From JADJGC01 sp964576925 (GTDB lineage: Bacteria; Zixibacteria; MSB-5A5; CAIYYT01), in assembly GCA_964576925.1 (NCBI GenBank), contig CAZNWJ010000003.1, positions 248,001 to 312,000 of the forward strand: DNA of 64,000 bases, in the 5' to 3' direction. A program made the position numbers and the translations under genes. Shown here one piece after another: positions 55,608 through 63,667 of the stretch (its first letter is position 1; every line of letters begins with the position of its first letter). The notes beneath the pieces are model-generated. The model made no database searches. It had not been told where the DNA came from and was given only the letters and a program-made list of their open reading frames with translations.

Positions 55608-55619
55608 GAAACCGGTTTC
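55608..55619. promoter_or_regulatory. 12-bp perfect palindrome before the CheY-like gene
   Basis: GAAACCGGTTTC, a perfect palindrome in the 160-nt gap between the nitrilase gene and the response regulator, about 40 nt upstream of its start. It has the size of a dimeric operator, but no cognate regulator is known. A weaker inverted repeat (CCGGG/CCCGG) lies at about 55515-55540 and could be the nitrilase terminator. Confidence 0.25.
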
Positions 55620-55660
55620 CGATAACATTAGGGAACACGAATCAAATCGGAAGTGCCGAG

Positions 55661-56050
55661 ATGGGTCTGAAGAAAGCAAAAATCCTTGTAGTCGACGACG
55701 AACCGGAAATCACCGACATTCTTGAGGCCTTCCTCACCAATGCCGGCCATACGGTGGTCGCGGAAAACTCGGCGGTTATGGGGCTGGAACGCGCCAAGTC
55801 ATTCCGTCCGGACATGATTTTCCTCGACATCATGATGCCGCAAATGGACGGCTACGAGATCTGCAATGAACTCAAAAAGGACCCGCTCACCGAGAATATC
55901 CCCGTCATTTTCCTGACCGGCAAGGACACCTCCGACGATCAGGGCAAAGGCTTTAAGGCCGGCGGCGATATGTTTATCAAGAAGCCGTTCGTCTGCGAAC
56001 GGTTACTGGAGATTGTCAACGTTGTGCTCCTAAGTTTCGCTAAGGTATAG
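55661..56050 (+). CDS. Single-domain response regulator (CheY-like)
   Basis: A 129-residue receiver domain without an output domain. The acidic pair is D12/D13 in VVDDEPEITD, the phospho-acceptor Asp is D56 in MIFLDIMMPQMDGYE, the conserved Thr is T86 in FLTGKDTS, and the Lys is in FIKKPF (about 108). It probably receives phosphate from a kinase such as the one at 52646 and acts by protein binding. A strong terminator follows. Confidence 0.93.
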   Translation: MGLKKAKILVVDDEPEITDILEAFLTNAGHTVVAENSAVMGLERAKSFRPDMIFLDIMMPQMDGYEICNELKKDPLTENIPVIFLTGKDTSDDQGKGFKAGGDMFIKKPFVCERLLEIVNVVLLSFAKV

Positions 56051-56080
56051 CTCCTATACCGGGAACTTAAGGGTTGCTGG

Positions 56081-56115
56081 AAGGATGGCTGTTTGGTGGC
56101 GGCCATCCTTTTTTA
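56081..56115 (+). terminator. Intrinsic terminator after the CheY-like gene
   Basis: A 9-bp stem AAGGATGGC with a 12-nt loop, followed by TTTTT. A small ATAG-type hairpin at 56044-56060 precedes it. Classic intrinsic terminator. Confidence 0.8.
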
Positions 56116-56116
56116 C

Positions 56117-56145
56117 TTGACAAATATTGTGCACCGCACAAATTG
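56117..56145 (+). promoter_or_regulatory. Promoter with overlapping inverted repeat before the PHA-regulator-like gene
   Basis: A consensus -35 TTGACA (56117-56122), a 17-nt spacer and a weak -10 AAATTG. Inside it is the perfect inverted repeat TTGTGC-ACC-GCACAA (56127-56141), about 10 nt upstream of the ATG at 56152. TGCA-containing repeats at such a place are typical of autoregulated phasin/PhaR promoters, where the protein represses its own gene. The match is suggestive only. Confidence 0.45.
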
Positions 56146-56151
56146 AGGTGG

Positions 56152-56715
56152 ATGATAACCATCAAACGCTATCCGAACCGGCTGCTTTACGACACGACCA
56201 AGAGCGCCTTCGTGACCGGAAACGACCTGCGCGAGTATATCCGGCAGGGACGACAATTCCAGGTGCTCGACAGTCGCTCGCAGGAAGACTTGACGGCGCC
56301 GGTACTCGGGCAGCTATTCCTTGACGAAATCGAAGCTAAACCTAACAAGAAATCAGTGATCGAAACGCTGCGAGGGTTCATTGCCCTCGGTGGAGGATTA
56401 GATATGGAGATTTTGAAGAAAACAGTATTGGCCTCAATCGGTGTATTTGAGGTCACCAAAGCCAAGGCAGAGGAGATTGTCGACACCTTGATCAAAGAGG
56501 GCGAAATCGCCAAGACGAAGCGCTCCGAGGCAATTCTCGAGCTGCTCGACAAGGCCGAGAATTCGACCAAGGAATTCAAGGACCGCGTCGCCAAAGATAT
56601 CGAGACGACAATCGAGAAGATGAAGGTCGCGCGCAAGAAAGACCTCGAGGACCTCAGCAAGAAGGTCGACGATTTGGCTGAATCGGTGCGCAGATTGACA
56701 GAGAAGTTGGGATAG
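56152..56715 (+). CDS. Polyhydroxyalkanoate synthesis regulator-like protein (PhaR N-domain plus phasin-like helix)
   Basis: A 187-residue protein. Residues 1-63 match the PHB_acc_N DNA-binding domain (ITIKRYPNRLLYDTTKSAFVT, DLREYIRQGRQFQVLDSRSQEDLTAPVLGQ). Residues from about 80 to the end are a long amphipathic, heptad-rich helix of phasin type (KTKRSEAILELLDKAENSTKEFKDRVAKDIE). Such proteins bind granules and regulate their synthesis, or have moved to other regulation. No phaC or phaP lies in the window. The ATG at 56152 follows GAGGTGG; a start at 56074 would lie in the previous terminator. Confidence 0.82.
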   Translation: MITIKRYPNRLLYDTTKSAFVTGNDLREYIRQGRQFQVLDSRSQEDLTAPVLGQLFLDEIEAKPNKKSVIETLRGFIALGGGLDMEILKKTVLASIGVFEVTKAKAEEIVDTLIKEGEIAKTKRSEAILELLDKAENSTKEFKDRVAKDIETTIEKMKVARKKDLEDLSKKVDDLAESVRRLTEKLG

Positions 56716-56759
56716 TCGCGATTTTAAGGCGATTCCACCGCCCGCGCCTGTATTGCCCG

Positions 56760-56788
56760 TTGCTACGATTGGCCTGCGGCGGTATATT
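56760..56788 (+). promoter_or_regulatory. Sigma-70-like promoter of the subtilase gene
   Basis: TTGCTA at 56760-56765, a 17-nt spacer and TATATT at 56783-56788, 49 nt before the GTG start. The -10 is identical to those of the tRNA-Leu and giant-protein promoters. Confidence 0.5.
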
Positions 56789-56836
56789 TCTATCGTGAGA
56801 TTGTAGTAAAGCCGAATTCCCGAGCTTTGGGAAAGT

Positions 56837-59800
56837 GTGGTGTCCGTGCGCTTTTTCTGGCGTGTGGCGGTGGTGTCGGTAATCGGAATCGGTTTCGCCA
56901 CGGCTCCTGCAACTGAACTCGTTTTTCTACCCCCGCTGAAAACTTCCGAAGTCGTTAATCCCATTAGAGTTATCTTTATGACAGCTCCGGAGAGCCAATT
57001 TGCGAAGCGCGGTTTCTCCGGAGATGTCGGTCTGATGAGTCCCAAAGTCGGCTCGGCAGTCGCCAGCTTTCAGGGACGATCGCTTAGGCCGCTTGACACA
57101 ACGGCAATTGGCAAGGCGAACCCACTCGCGCAAACATTCGTCGCCGAGTTTCCGAGCCGGGAATTTGCGGAACGATTTATCGCCGAATCGGAGCGACTTA
57201 GCGAGGTTCTTTATGCCGAAATCGACCAGCGGTTGGAATTGTTCGGCACGCCCAACGATCCGTATTTTCAATTCCAATGGAATCTTGCCAACACCGGTCA
57301 GGCCTTTCCCAACGTCGTGCGCATGCCGGGGGAGTACAACGACTACCCGTCGATACTCAGCGGAAGTTCCGGCGCCGACATCAAAGCTCTTGCCGGTCTC
57401 CAGCAGGATCCCGACACGCTGCATTCGCCCCTGATCGCGATTATCGATACCGGCGTCGATATCGATCATCCTGACTTAAGGAATGCCATCTGGGTCAACG
57501 TCCACGAGATCCCCGAAAACGGTCGCGATGACGACTACAATGGATTTGCTGATGATCTCAATGGCTGGGACTTCTCCGGAAATGACAGTTTGCTCCCCAT
57601 CTACGACGATACCGATCCGCGCGATCCGGTGGGACATGGGACTCATTGCGCAGGCATCGTCGCCGCCACGCGCAATAACGGCCTGGGCATTACTGGGATC
57701 TGCCCGCAGGCGCGCATCATGGCTCTCAAGATTTGGCCCGCCATGCTCTCGTCGATCGCCGCGCGCGCTATCATCTACGCCGTTGACAACGGTGCTGATG
57801 TGATCAGCATGAGTTGGGGGACGCCATTTCGGTCGCAACTGCTTGCGGATGCCGTTGCTTATGCAAACCGGAAGGGAGTCGTATTGGTGGCAGCCATGGG
57901 GAACTCAGGAATCGCAGAAGCTTTCTACCCGGCAGCCTACGAGGAGGTCATTGCCGTTGGCGCAACCGATAGCCGTGATCTGGTAAACAACTTTTCCACA
58001 CGCGGAGATCACATTGATTTGTGCGCTCCTGGCGAATCGATCTTGTCCTTGCGGGCAGCAAGCACAGACCTTTACGGCCGTTCCCCTTCCTTTGAGCCTT
58101 ACGTGCATATCTATGCCGGCGATTACTATATCGCCTCCGGCACCAGCATGGCGGCGCCGATGGTCGCGGCGGGCGCAGGCTGGCTAAGATCGCTTTCCCC
58201 AGGGCTCACCGCGGGTGTCTGTGCCCAGCTACTCTACCAAACGGCAGACGATCTGCAATCGCCGCTGGGAATTCAAGACAACCTTCCGGGATGGGATGTG
58301 CACAGCGGGTGGGGACGATTAAACCTCGAGAGCTTGATCGCAGCGGCTCCGGCCGGGGGCGCTGCGATCGCGTATCCCAACCGCCACGCCATCCTTACCG
58401 GCAGCACTTCCGTGATGTGTCGGGCCAACGAACACACAGCCGTGTCGATTTTGGAGTACGGTGCGGGAAGCGAGCCCGCAGACTGGCTGCCGCTGCCGCT
58501 GCATCCAACGACTCATCCTGACAGTCTGGTGGCCGACTGGAATCTGGCCGGATTGTTCGGCGAATACACCCTGCGCCTGCGCAATGCTGGGGCGAATTTG
58601 GATTATACAACCGTCTCGGTTGTCAACGAACCAATCGCGCGAATTGTCCTTCCTGCCGAGCGCGACACTATCTTCACTTCGATGCCGATTATTGTCGAAG
58701 CGGCGGCACCCTCCCTCGACAGCATTCTGCTCGCATACCGCACTTCCGATGCTACCCAAGCGCAGCCAATAATCAGTGTTCGGACTCCTCAATTTGGCAA
58801 GGCCGTCACGGAATGGGCGCCCGACCCCGCGGTGACTGGGGATGTCGAGTTGATTCTCTCAGTGTTTGCTTCGGGACTGCCGGAGGCCGTCGCGATTGAC
58901 TCAACTCATGTCGTGGTTAGTTCTCCCTTTGCAGGCTCCCGCGGTTGGCGCATCCCTCTGGGCACGACCCTCGCAATCACACCAAACTACGGTGATCTGG
59001 ACGGCGACGGCGAGAATGAGATTATACTGGGCTCCGATTCGGGTGTTTTTTTCTTCAATCTCGATGGCACGCCCAAGTTGAGCGGTGTGCCGGTCTTGCC
59101 GCCGGGAAACTATGTCATTCCACCGGTCGTTTGCGATCTCGATGAGGACCACATTGACGACTTGGCCATTGTGAGCGACTCGCCGCATCGAATCCATCTG
59201 ATTTCATCGACCAACGGCGTCAGAAGCTTCGACCTGTCGTATCTTGCATTGGCCTCCCGATTCTTTTCTCAGCTTGAACTTCTGTTTCCAGTCCTGCTTG
59301 CCGCCGATCTCGATGCTGATGGTCGGGACGAAGTTCTTTATCAAGCAGGGTTTGGACAAGGAGCTCTTTATGATTTCATGATTCTCGACCACAATGGCAA
59401 TCGCGCACCGGGCCTGGACATCAGATCACGGCATGACCTTCTTGCCGTAGCTGACCTGAACGGCGATCGCGCATTGGAGATTTACACTCTGACTCTTGGC
59501 GGCCAATTGCGGCAGTTCCATCGAATGGGAGAGCTGAAAATGGAACGCTCATTGGGCGGGGGAGAGTTGGAGTTACTTCCCACCAGCATGCAGACCGCAG
59601 ACATTGATCGCGACGGACGCCACGAGTTGGTAATCGCCGTCGATGTCAAGCTCGGCGGAGTCTACCGAGGACATGCTGTTGTTGCTTACGGGGACAGCCT
59701 GATTCCCAAGTCGAACCGCATCTACGTAATGGACATCCCGGAATCGTCCGATCCGCGTCAACCGACGATCTGCGATCTCCAAGGGGATGGCCGGTTGGAA

Positions 59801-60610
59801 GAGATCATCAGTTACTTCGATGTCACACACGGCTTCCTTTTCGCGCTCCAGAGCGACGGCCAGCCTGTCATCGATGGCGGCAATCCGAACTCCGGCCTGT
59901 TTGCCGTTACCGACAATCCGGCAATTCTCATGGTGCCACTGGCGGTCAGCATCGACAATTCTCCCGGCGCCGAAATCGTAGCAGCGGCTGGGCACGATGT
60001 GTTTTCAACCTTTCCGGTGCAACGACTCTATGCCTGGGATCGCGCCGCACACTCGGTCAGCGGCTGGCCGCTTCGTATCGGCGCCGACCCGCACACCAAC
60101 CCAGCCCGGCTTAACACCCCCATCTTTGGCGATTTTGACCGTGACGGTCAGCTCGATATGATGATGGTTTCTTCGCAGAGAGAACTGCTTTATACCACCT
60201 ACCCGGGGGTTTCATGGGATTCTGCCGGATCGTCTTGTTCGATGTGGCGATATAATCGCAAGTACAATAACATCGTTCCCCGACTCAACTCGATTCAAAC
60301 TGCCGCTCCGGACGACATCGAAATGCGGGCGCTTGCGGGTCTTACGGCCACAGTCTTCCCGAATCCGTTCAATGCCGAGACGGTCCTCGAATTCGATTTA
60401 CCGGTTGCCGGGCCGGTCGAGCTGCGCATCTACAATCTACTCGGACAAGTCGTGGACTCACGGCGCCTCGAGTACTGCCCTCAAGGGCTCAACTCGATTC
60501 ATTGGAAACCGGGTTCAACTGGACCGAAGGCCGTTGCCTCGGGGGTCTACTTCTACAGTATCTCAAGTCAAGGCGCGCAAACCACGGGCAAAATGCTCCT
60601 TTTGAAGTAG
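56837..60610 (+). CDS. Secreted subtilisin-like (S8) protease with propeller repeats and PNPFN sorting domain
   Basis: A 1257-residue exported serine protease. The signal peptide covers about 1-28. An inhibitor-like prodomain (about 75-130) precedes the S8 domain (about 130-500), whose triad is complete: Asp in AIIDTGVDIDHPDL (about 203), His in GHGTHCAGIV (about 267), Ser in ASGTSMAAPMVAAG (about 437). After a linker come FG-GAP/VCBS-like propeller repeats (about 700-1130; LDGDGENEIIL, DLDADGRDEVLY, DIDRDGRHELVI, DFDRDGQLDMMMV). The last 85 residues are a PNPFN sorting domain. It should act at the cell surface or outside. The GTG at 56837 is the likely start. Confidence 0.92.
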   Translation: MVSVRFFWRVAVVSVIGIGFATAPATELVFLPPLKTSEVVNPIRVIFMTAPESQFAKRGFSGDVGLMSPKVGSAVASFQGRSLRPLDTTAIGKANPLAQTFVAEFPSREFAERFIAESERLSEVLYAEIDQRLELFGTPNDPYFQFQWNLANTGQAFPNVVRMPGEYNDYPSILSGSSGADIKALAGLQQDPDTLHSPLIAIIDTGVDIDHPDLRNAIWVNVHEIPENGRDDDYNGFADDLNGWDFSGNDSLLPIYDDTDPRDPVGHGTHCAGIVAATRNNGLGITGICPQARIMALKIWPAMLSSIAARAIIYAVDNGADVISMSWGTPFRSQLLADAVAYANRKGVVLVAAMGNSGIAEAFYPAAYEEVIAVGATDSRDLVNNFSTRGDHIDLCAPGESILSLRAASTDLYGRSPSFEPYVHIYAGDYYIASGTSMAAPMVAAGAGWLRSLSPGLTAGVCAQLLYQTADDLQSPLGIQDNLPGWDVHSGWGRLNLESLIAAAPAGGAAIAYPNRHAILTGSTSVMCRANEHTAVSILEYGAGSEPADWLPLPLHPTTHPDSLVADWNLAGLFGEYTLRLRNAGANLDYTTVSVVNEPIARIVLPAERDTIFTSMPIIVEAAAPSLDSILLAYRTSDATQAQPIISVRTPQFGKAVTEWAPDPAVTGDVELILSVFASGLPEAVAIDSTHVVVSSPFAGSRGWRIPLGTTLAITPNYGDLDGDGENEIILGSDSGVFFFNLDGTPKLSGVPVLPPGNYVIPPVVCDLDEDHIDDLAIVSDSPHRIHLISSTNGVRSFDLSYLALASRFFSQLELLFPVLLAADLDADGRDEVLYQAGFGQGALYDFMILDHNGNRAPGLDIRSRHDLLAVADLNGDRALEIYTLTLGGQLRQFHRMGELKMERSLGGGELELLPTSMQTADIDRDGRHELVIAVDVKLGGVYRGHAVVAYGDSLIPKSNRIYVMDIPESSDPRQPTICDLQGDGRLEEIISYFDVTHGFLFALQSDGQPVIDGGNPNSGLFAVTDNPAILMVPLAVSIDNSPGAEIVAAAGHDVFSTFPVQRLYAWDRAAHSVSGWPLRIGADPHTNPARLNTPIFGDFDRDGQLDMMMVSSQRELLYTTYPGVSWDSAGSSCSMWRYNRKYNNIVPRLNSIQTAAPDDIEMRALAGLTATVFPNPFNAETVLEFDLPVAGPVELRIYNLLGQVVDSRRLEYCPQGLNSIHWKPGSTGPKAVASGVYFYSISSQGAQTTGKMLLLK

Positions 60611-60701
60611 GGCTGGAGCGGTCACAGGCTGATTTCGATTGCGCGAACGGGGTGCTTTTGCTATTTATTGACCGGTTTGAATTCATGCTTTGGAGGAGTC
60701 G

Positions 60702-61454
60702 ATGTCCGGTCATTCTAAATGGTCGACAATCAAGCGCAAGAAAGGCAAAGCGGACGCCGAACGCGGGCGTCTCTTTACCAAATTGATCAAGGAAATCACG
60801 GTTGCTGCCCGCTTCGGCGGCGGTGATCCGGAAGCCAACCCGCGATTGCGGACGGCGGTTCTCAACGCCAAGTCGAACTCGATGCCGGCCGACAACATCA
60901 AGCGCGCAATCCAGAAAGGCACCGGCGAACTGGAAGGCGCCAGCTACGAAGAGATTACCTACGAAGGCTACGGCCCCGGTGGCGTAGCCGTGATGGTCGA
61001 AGTCGTAACCGACAATAAGAACCGCACGGTGGCCGAAATCCGGCACTTCTTCAGCAAATACGGCGGTAACCTGGGCGAATCCGGTTCTGTCAGCTGGATG
61101 TTCACCAAGAAGGGGCTGATCGAAGTCGAAACCGCCAAAGCCAACGAAGACACTCTTCTCGAACTCGCTCTCGAGAACGGTGCCAGCGACATGACGACGG
61201 AAGGCGATGTCTTCGAGATCACGACGCCGCCGGAGTCCTTCGAGTCCGTGCGCGCCGCCCTTGAAGCCAAGGGTATTGCCATGGCCAGCGCTGAAGTGAC
61301 CATGATTCCCTCCACCTCCGTGAAGCTGGAAGGCAAGCAGGCGGAATCGATGATCAAGCTCTATGAGACTTTGGAAGATCACGACGATATCCAGAAGACT
61401 TACGCCAATTTCGACATCGACGACGCTACTCTCGAGCAGCTTACGGCTCAATGA
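60702..61454 (+). CDS. yebC: YebC/PmpR-family protein
   Basis: A 250-residue member of the YebC family, which aids translation of polyproline-type stalls and in some species acts as a transcription regulator. The N-terminus MSGHSKWSTIKRKKGKADAERG is a clean match and the ATG at 60702 has GGAGGAG 5 nt upstream. SYEEITYEGYGPGGVAVMVEV and GGNLGESGSVSWMF are signatures. It overlaps ruvC by 4 nt (ATGA), the classic yebC-ruvC-ruvA-ruvB order. Confidence 0.96.
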   Translation: MSGHSKWSTIKRKKGKADAERGRLFTKLIKEITVAARFGGGDPEANPRLRTAVLNAKSNSMPADNIKRAIQKGTGELEGASYEEITYEGYGPGGVAVMVEVVTDNKNRTVAEIRHFFSKYGGNLGESGSVSWMFTKKGLIEVETAKANEDTLLELALENGASDMTTEGDVFEITTPPESFESVRAALEAKGIAMASAEVTMIPSTSVKLEGKQAESMIKLYETLEDHDDIQKTYANFDIDDATLEQLTAQ

Positions 61455-61927
61455 GAATTCTCGGCATTGATCCCGGCCTGGCCACCACCGGATTCGGCCT
61501 TGTCGAGATCGATCGAAACGGGGCACGGCTGGTGAACGCGGGTAGCTTCTCGACACCGACCGGCAAAATGGCCGATCGCCTGAGACTGATTTTCAATCGG
61601 ATGTCGGAATTGCTCGAAAGCGAGCACCCTGATGAAGTGGCATTGGAGGAAGGGTTCTACGGCAAAAACGTCAAGGTTGCTATGAGTCTTGGACAGGCGC
61701 GCGGTGCGATCTTGCTGGCTTGCAGCCTGAAAGGTGTCCCGATCTTCGAATACGCTCCGCGCGAGGTGAAACAGTCGGTTGTCGGTCGCGGCGCCGCCTC
61801 CAAAGAGCAAGTTCAGTATATGATAAAAGCGCTGATCAACATCAAAGAACTGCCGGCGCCGCTCGACGTTTCCGACGCACTGGCGATTGCTTATTGTCAT
61901 TTTCAGCGAAGAGAGAAGACATTTTGA
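61451..61927 (+). CDS. ruvC: Crossover junction endodeoxyribonuclease RuvC
   Basis: A 158-residue Holliday junction resolvase. The catalytic acids are D7 in RILGIDPGLATTGFG, E66/E67 in EVALEEGFYG, and D139 and D142 in DVSDALAIAYCH. It is slightly shorter than E. coli RuvC at the C-terminus, but all active-site residues are present. It overlaps yebC (ATGA) and ruvA (TTGA). Confidence 0.96.
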   Translation: MRILGIDPGLATTGFGLVEIDRNGARLVNAGSFSTPTGKMADRLRLIFNRMSELLESEHPDEVALEEGFYGKNVKVAMSLGQARGAILLACSLKGVPIFEYAPREVKQSVVGRGAASKEQVQYMIKALINIKELPAPLDVSDALAIAYCHFQRREKTF

Positions 61928-62517
61928 TATCATCAGTGTCCGGACGGCTGGCAGCCAAACACGTTGACCATGTTGAAGTCATCGTCGGGGGGGTCGGCTT
62001 CAAGATTCTCGTGCCGCTTTCCACTTCGCAGGCGCTGCCGAAGCTCGGTTCGGAAGTCGCGTTATTCACCTCGATGCAAGTCCGCGAAAATGCGATTGAC
62101 TTGATTGGGTTTGCGACGCAAGCTGAGCGCGAGGTCTTCGAAATGCTCATTCAGGTATCTGGCGTAGGTGTCAAGCTGGCATTGACAATATTGTCGGGCA
62201 TCAAAGTCGATGACTTGTTGCGCTCGATCCTTGAAGAAGACCGTTCCTTATTGGCAACGATTTCCGGCATCGGGCCAAAAACTTCCGGAAGATTAGTCCT
62301 TGAGTTAAAGGATAAAGTTACCAAGATTATTTCAACAACGGGCGTCGGCGCTGCGTCTCGATTAAGTCACGTCGAGGAAGCTGTCTTGGCGCTTGAAGCC
62401 CTTGGTTACAGCCGCTATGAGGCACGCAAAGCTGTCGAAGCTGCGGTTGCCGATAAGGGCTCGAATCAAAGTTCAGATGCCCTGATCCGCGCCGCTCTCC
62501 AAGCCGGTGTGCGTTGA
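61924..62517 (+). CDS. ruvA: Holliday junction branch migration protein RuvA
   Basis: A 197-residue protein that binds four-way junctions and loads RuvB. The OB-fold N-terminus starts ISSVSGRLAAKHVDHVEV, two HhH motifs follow (LIQVSGVGVKLALTILSG and LATISGIGPKTSGRLVLEL), and a C-terminal RuvB-binding domain (EEAVLALEALGYSRYEARKAVEAA) completes the family architecture. The TTG at 61924 overlaps the ruvC stop (TTGA); the ATG at 62068-like starts would remove the OB fold. Confidence 0.95.
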   Translation: MISSVSGRLAAKHVDHVEVIVGGVGFKILVPLSTSQALPKLGSEVALFTSMQVRENAIDLIGFATQAEREVFEMLIQVSGVGVKLALTILSGIKVDDLLRSILEEDRSLLATISGIGPKTSGRLVLELKDKVTKIISTTGVGAASRLSHVEEAVLALEALGYSRYEARKAVEAAVADKGSNQSSDALIRAALQAGVR

Positions 62518-62567
62518 TGGAGTAGATTAGAACTGTGACCGGGGCGGAGTCTAATAAAGAAAGGTCG

Positions 62568-62587
62568 GGGCGGACTTAGGTCCGCCC
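62568..62587. terminator. Hairpin between ruvA and ruvB
   Basis: A perfect 8-bp stem GGGCGGAC with a 4-nt loop, 51 nt after the ruvA stop and about 13 nt before ruvB. It has no strong T run, so it may be an attenuator or translational structure rather than a full stop, and ruvB may be read through. Confidence 0.4.
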
Positions 62588-62600
62588 GTATTTGGATGGC

Positions 62601-63620
62601 ATGAAAGAACGGATCACCAATCCGGAGATTATTCAAGGCGAGCGCGACTTTGACGCCTCGCTGCGGCCATTGCGCTTCGATGAGTTCATCGGCCAGGGCA
62701 AGGTCGTGGAGAACCTCAAGATCTTCATCCAGGCGGCCAAGCAACGCGGAGAGGCGCTTGACCACGTGCTGTTTTACGGACCACCCGGACTAGGCAAAAC
62801 CACATTGGCCTATGTCATCGCCAACGAACTCGGCGTCGGGATCAAGTCGACCTCCGGGCCGATCCTGGAGAAAGCTGCCGATCTCGCCGGTATCCTGACC
62901 AATCTCAACGAGCGCGATGTCATCTTCATCGACGAAATCCATCGCATTAATCGCGTGGTTGAGGAATACCTCTATCCCGCGATGGAGGATTTCACGCTCG
63001 ACATCATGATCGATCGCGGACCGGCGGCACGCTCGGTAAAACTCCCGCTTAAGCCGTTCACGCTGATCGGAGCCACCACCCGCGCCGGACTGCTCACCTC
63101 GCCAATGCGGGCACGCTTCGGAGTGGTCGGTCGTCTCGACTATTATTCAGCCGATGATATTGCCCACGTCATCCACCGCTCGGCGCGTATTCTGCGCGTC
63201 GAGATCGATGATGCCGGTTGTCGCCAGATCGCCTCGCGCTCTCGCGGCACGCCACGTATCGCCAACCGGCTCCTGCGCCGGATTCGCGACTTCGCCGAGG
63301 TCACCGGCGACGGACGCATCACCGAGCAACTCGCGCATAGCAGCCTCGAACGACTCGATGTCGACGAACTCGGGCTCGATGACATGGACACGCGCATACT
63401 CAGTGTCTTGATCGAAAAATTCCGTGGTGGGCCGGTCGGCCTGAGTACGCTGGCCGTCGCCGTCGGCGAAGAGGCGGAAACATTGGAGGAAATCTACGAA
63501 CCATTTCTCATACAGGAGGGATTGCTGGAACGCACGCCGCGCGGCCGCACCGCGACTCCGGCGGCATTCAAACATTTGAAGTCGGAACAGAAGCCGACGC
63601 AACAGGGGAAATTACTTTAA
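62601..63620 (+). CDS. ruvB: Holliday junction branch migration ATPase RuvB
   Basis: A 339-residue AAA+ motor. Walker A is GPPGLGKTT (about 60-68), Walker B is VIFIDEIHR (about 109-117), the sensor GATTRAGLLTSPMRARFG follows with its arginine finger, and the C-terminal winged helix (DDMDTRILSVLIEKFRGGPVGLSTLAVAVGEE) ends the protein. Start ATG 62601; a TTG at 62592 lies in the hairpin region. Confidence 0.97.
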   Translation: MKERITNPEIIQGERDFDASLRPLRFDEFIGQGKVVENLKIFIQAAKQRGEALDHVLFYGPPGLGKTTLAYVIANELGVGIKSTSGPILEKAADLAGILTNLNERDVIFIDEIHRINRVVEEYLYPAMEDFTLDIMIDRGPAARSVKLPLKPFTLIGATTRAGLLTSPMRARFGVVGRLDYYSADDIAHVIHRSARILRVEIDDAGCRQIASRSRGTPRIANRLLRRIRDFAEVTGDGRITEQLAHSSLERLDVDELGLDDMDTRILSVLIEKFRGGPVGLSTLAVAVGEEAETLEEIYEPFLIQEGLLERTPRGRTATPAAFKHLKSEQKPTQQGKLL

Positions 63621-63667
63621 CATCGATTGGTGTTAAGAAACTTGGTACCACTTCTCAAAGACGGGTT

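Noticed and set aside
56074..56151. PHA-regulator-like protein starting at 56074
   Set aside because: The first 26 codons lie in a terminator hairpin and the promoter region; the family domain begins at 56152 with a ribosome site.
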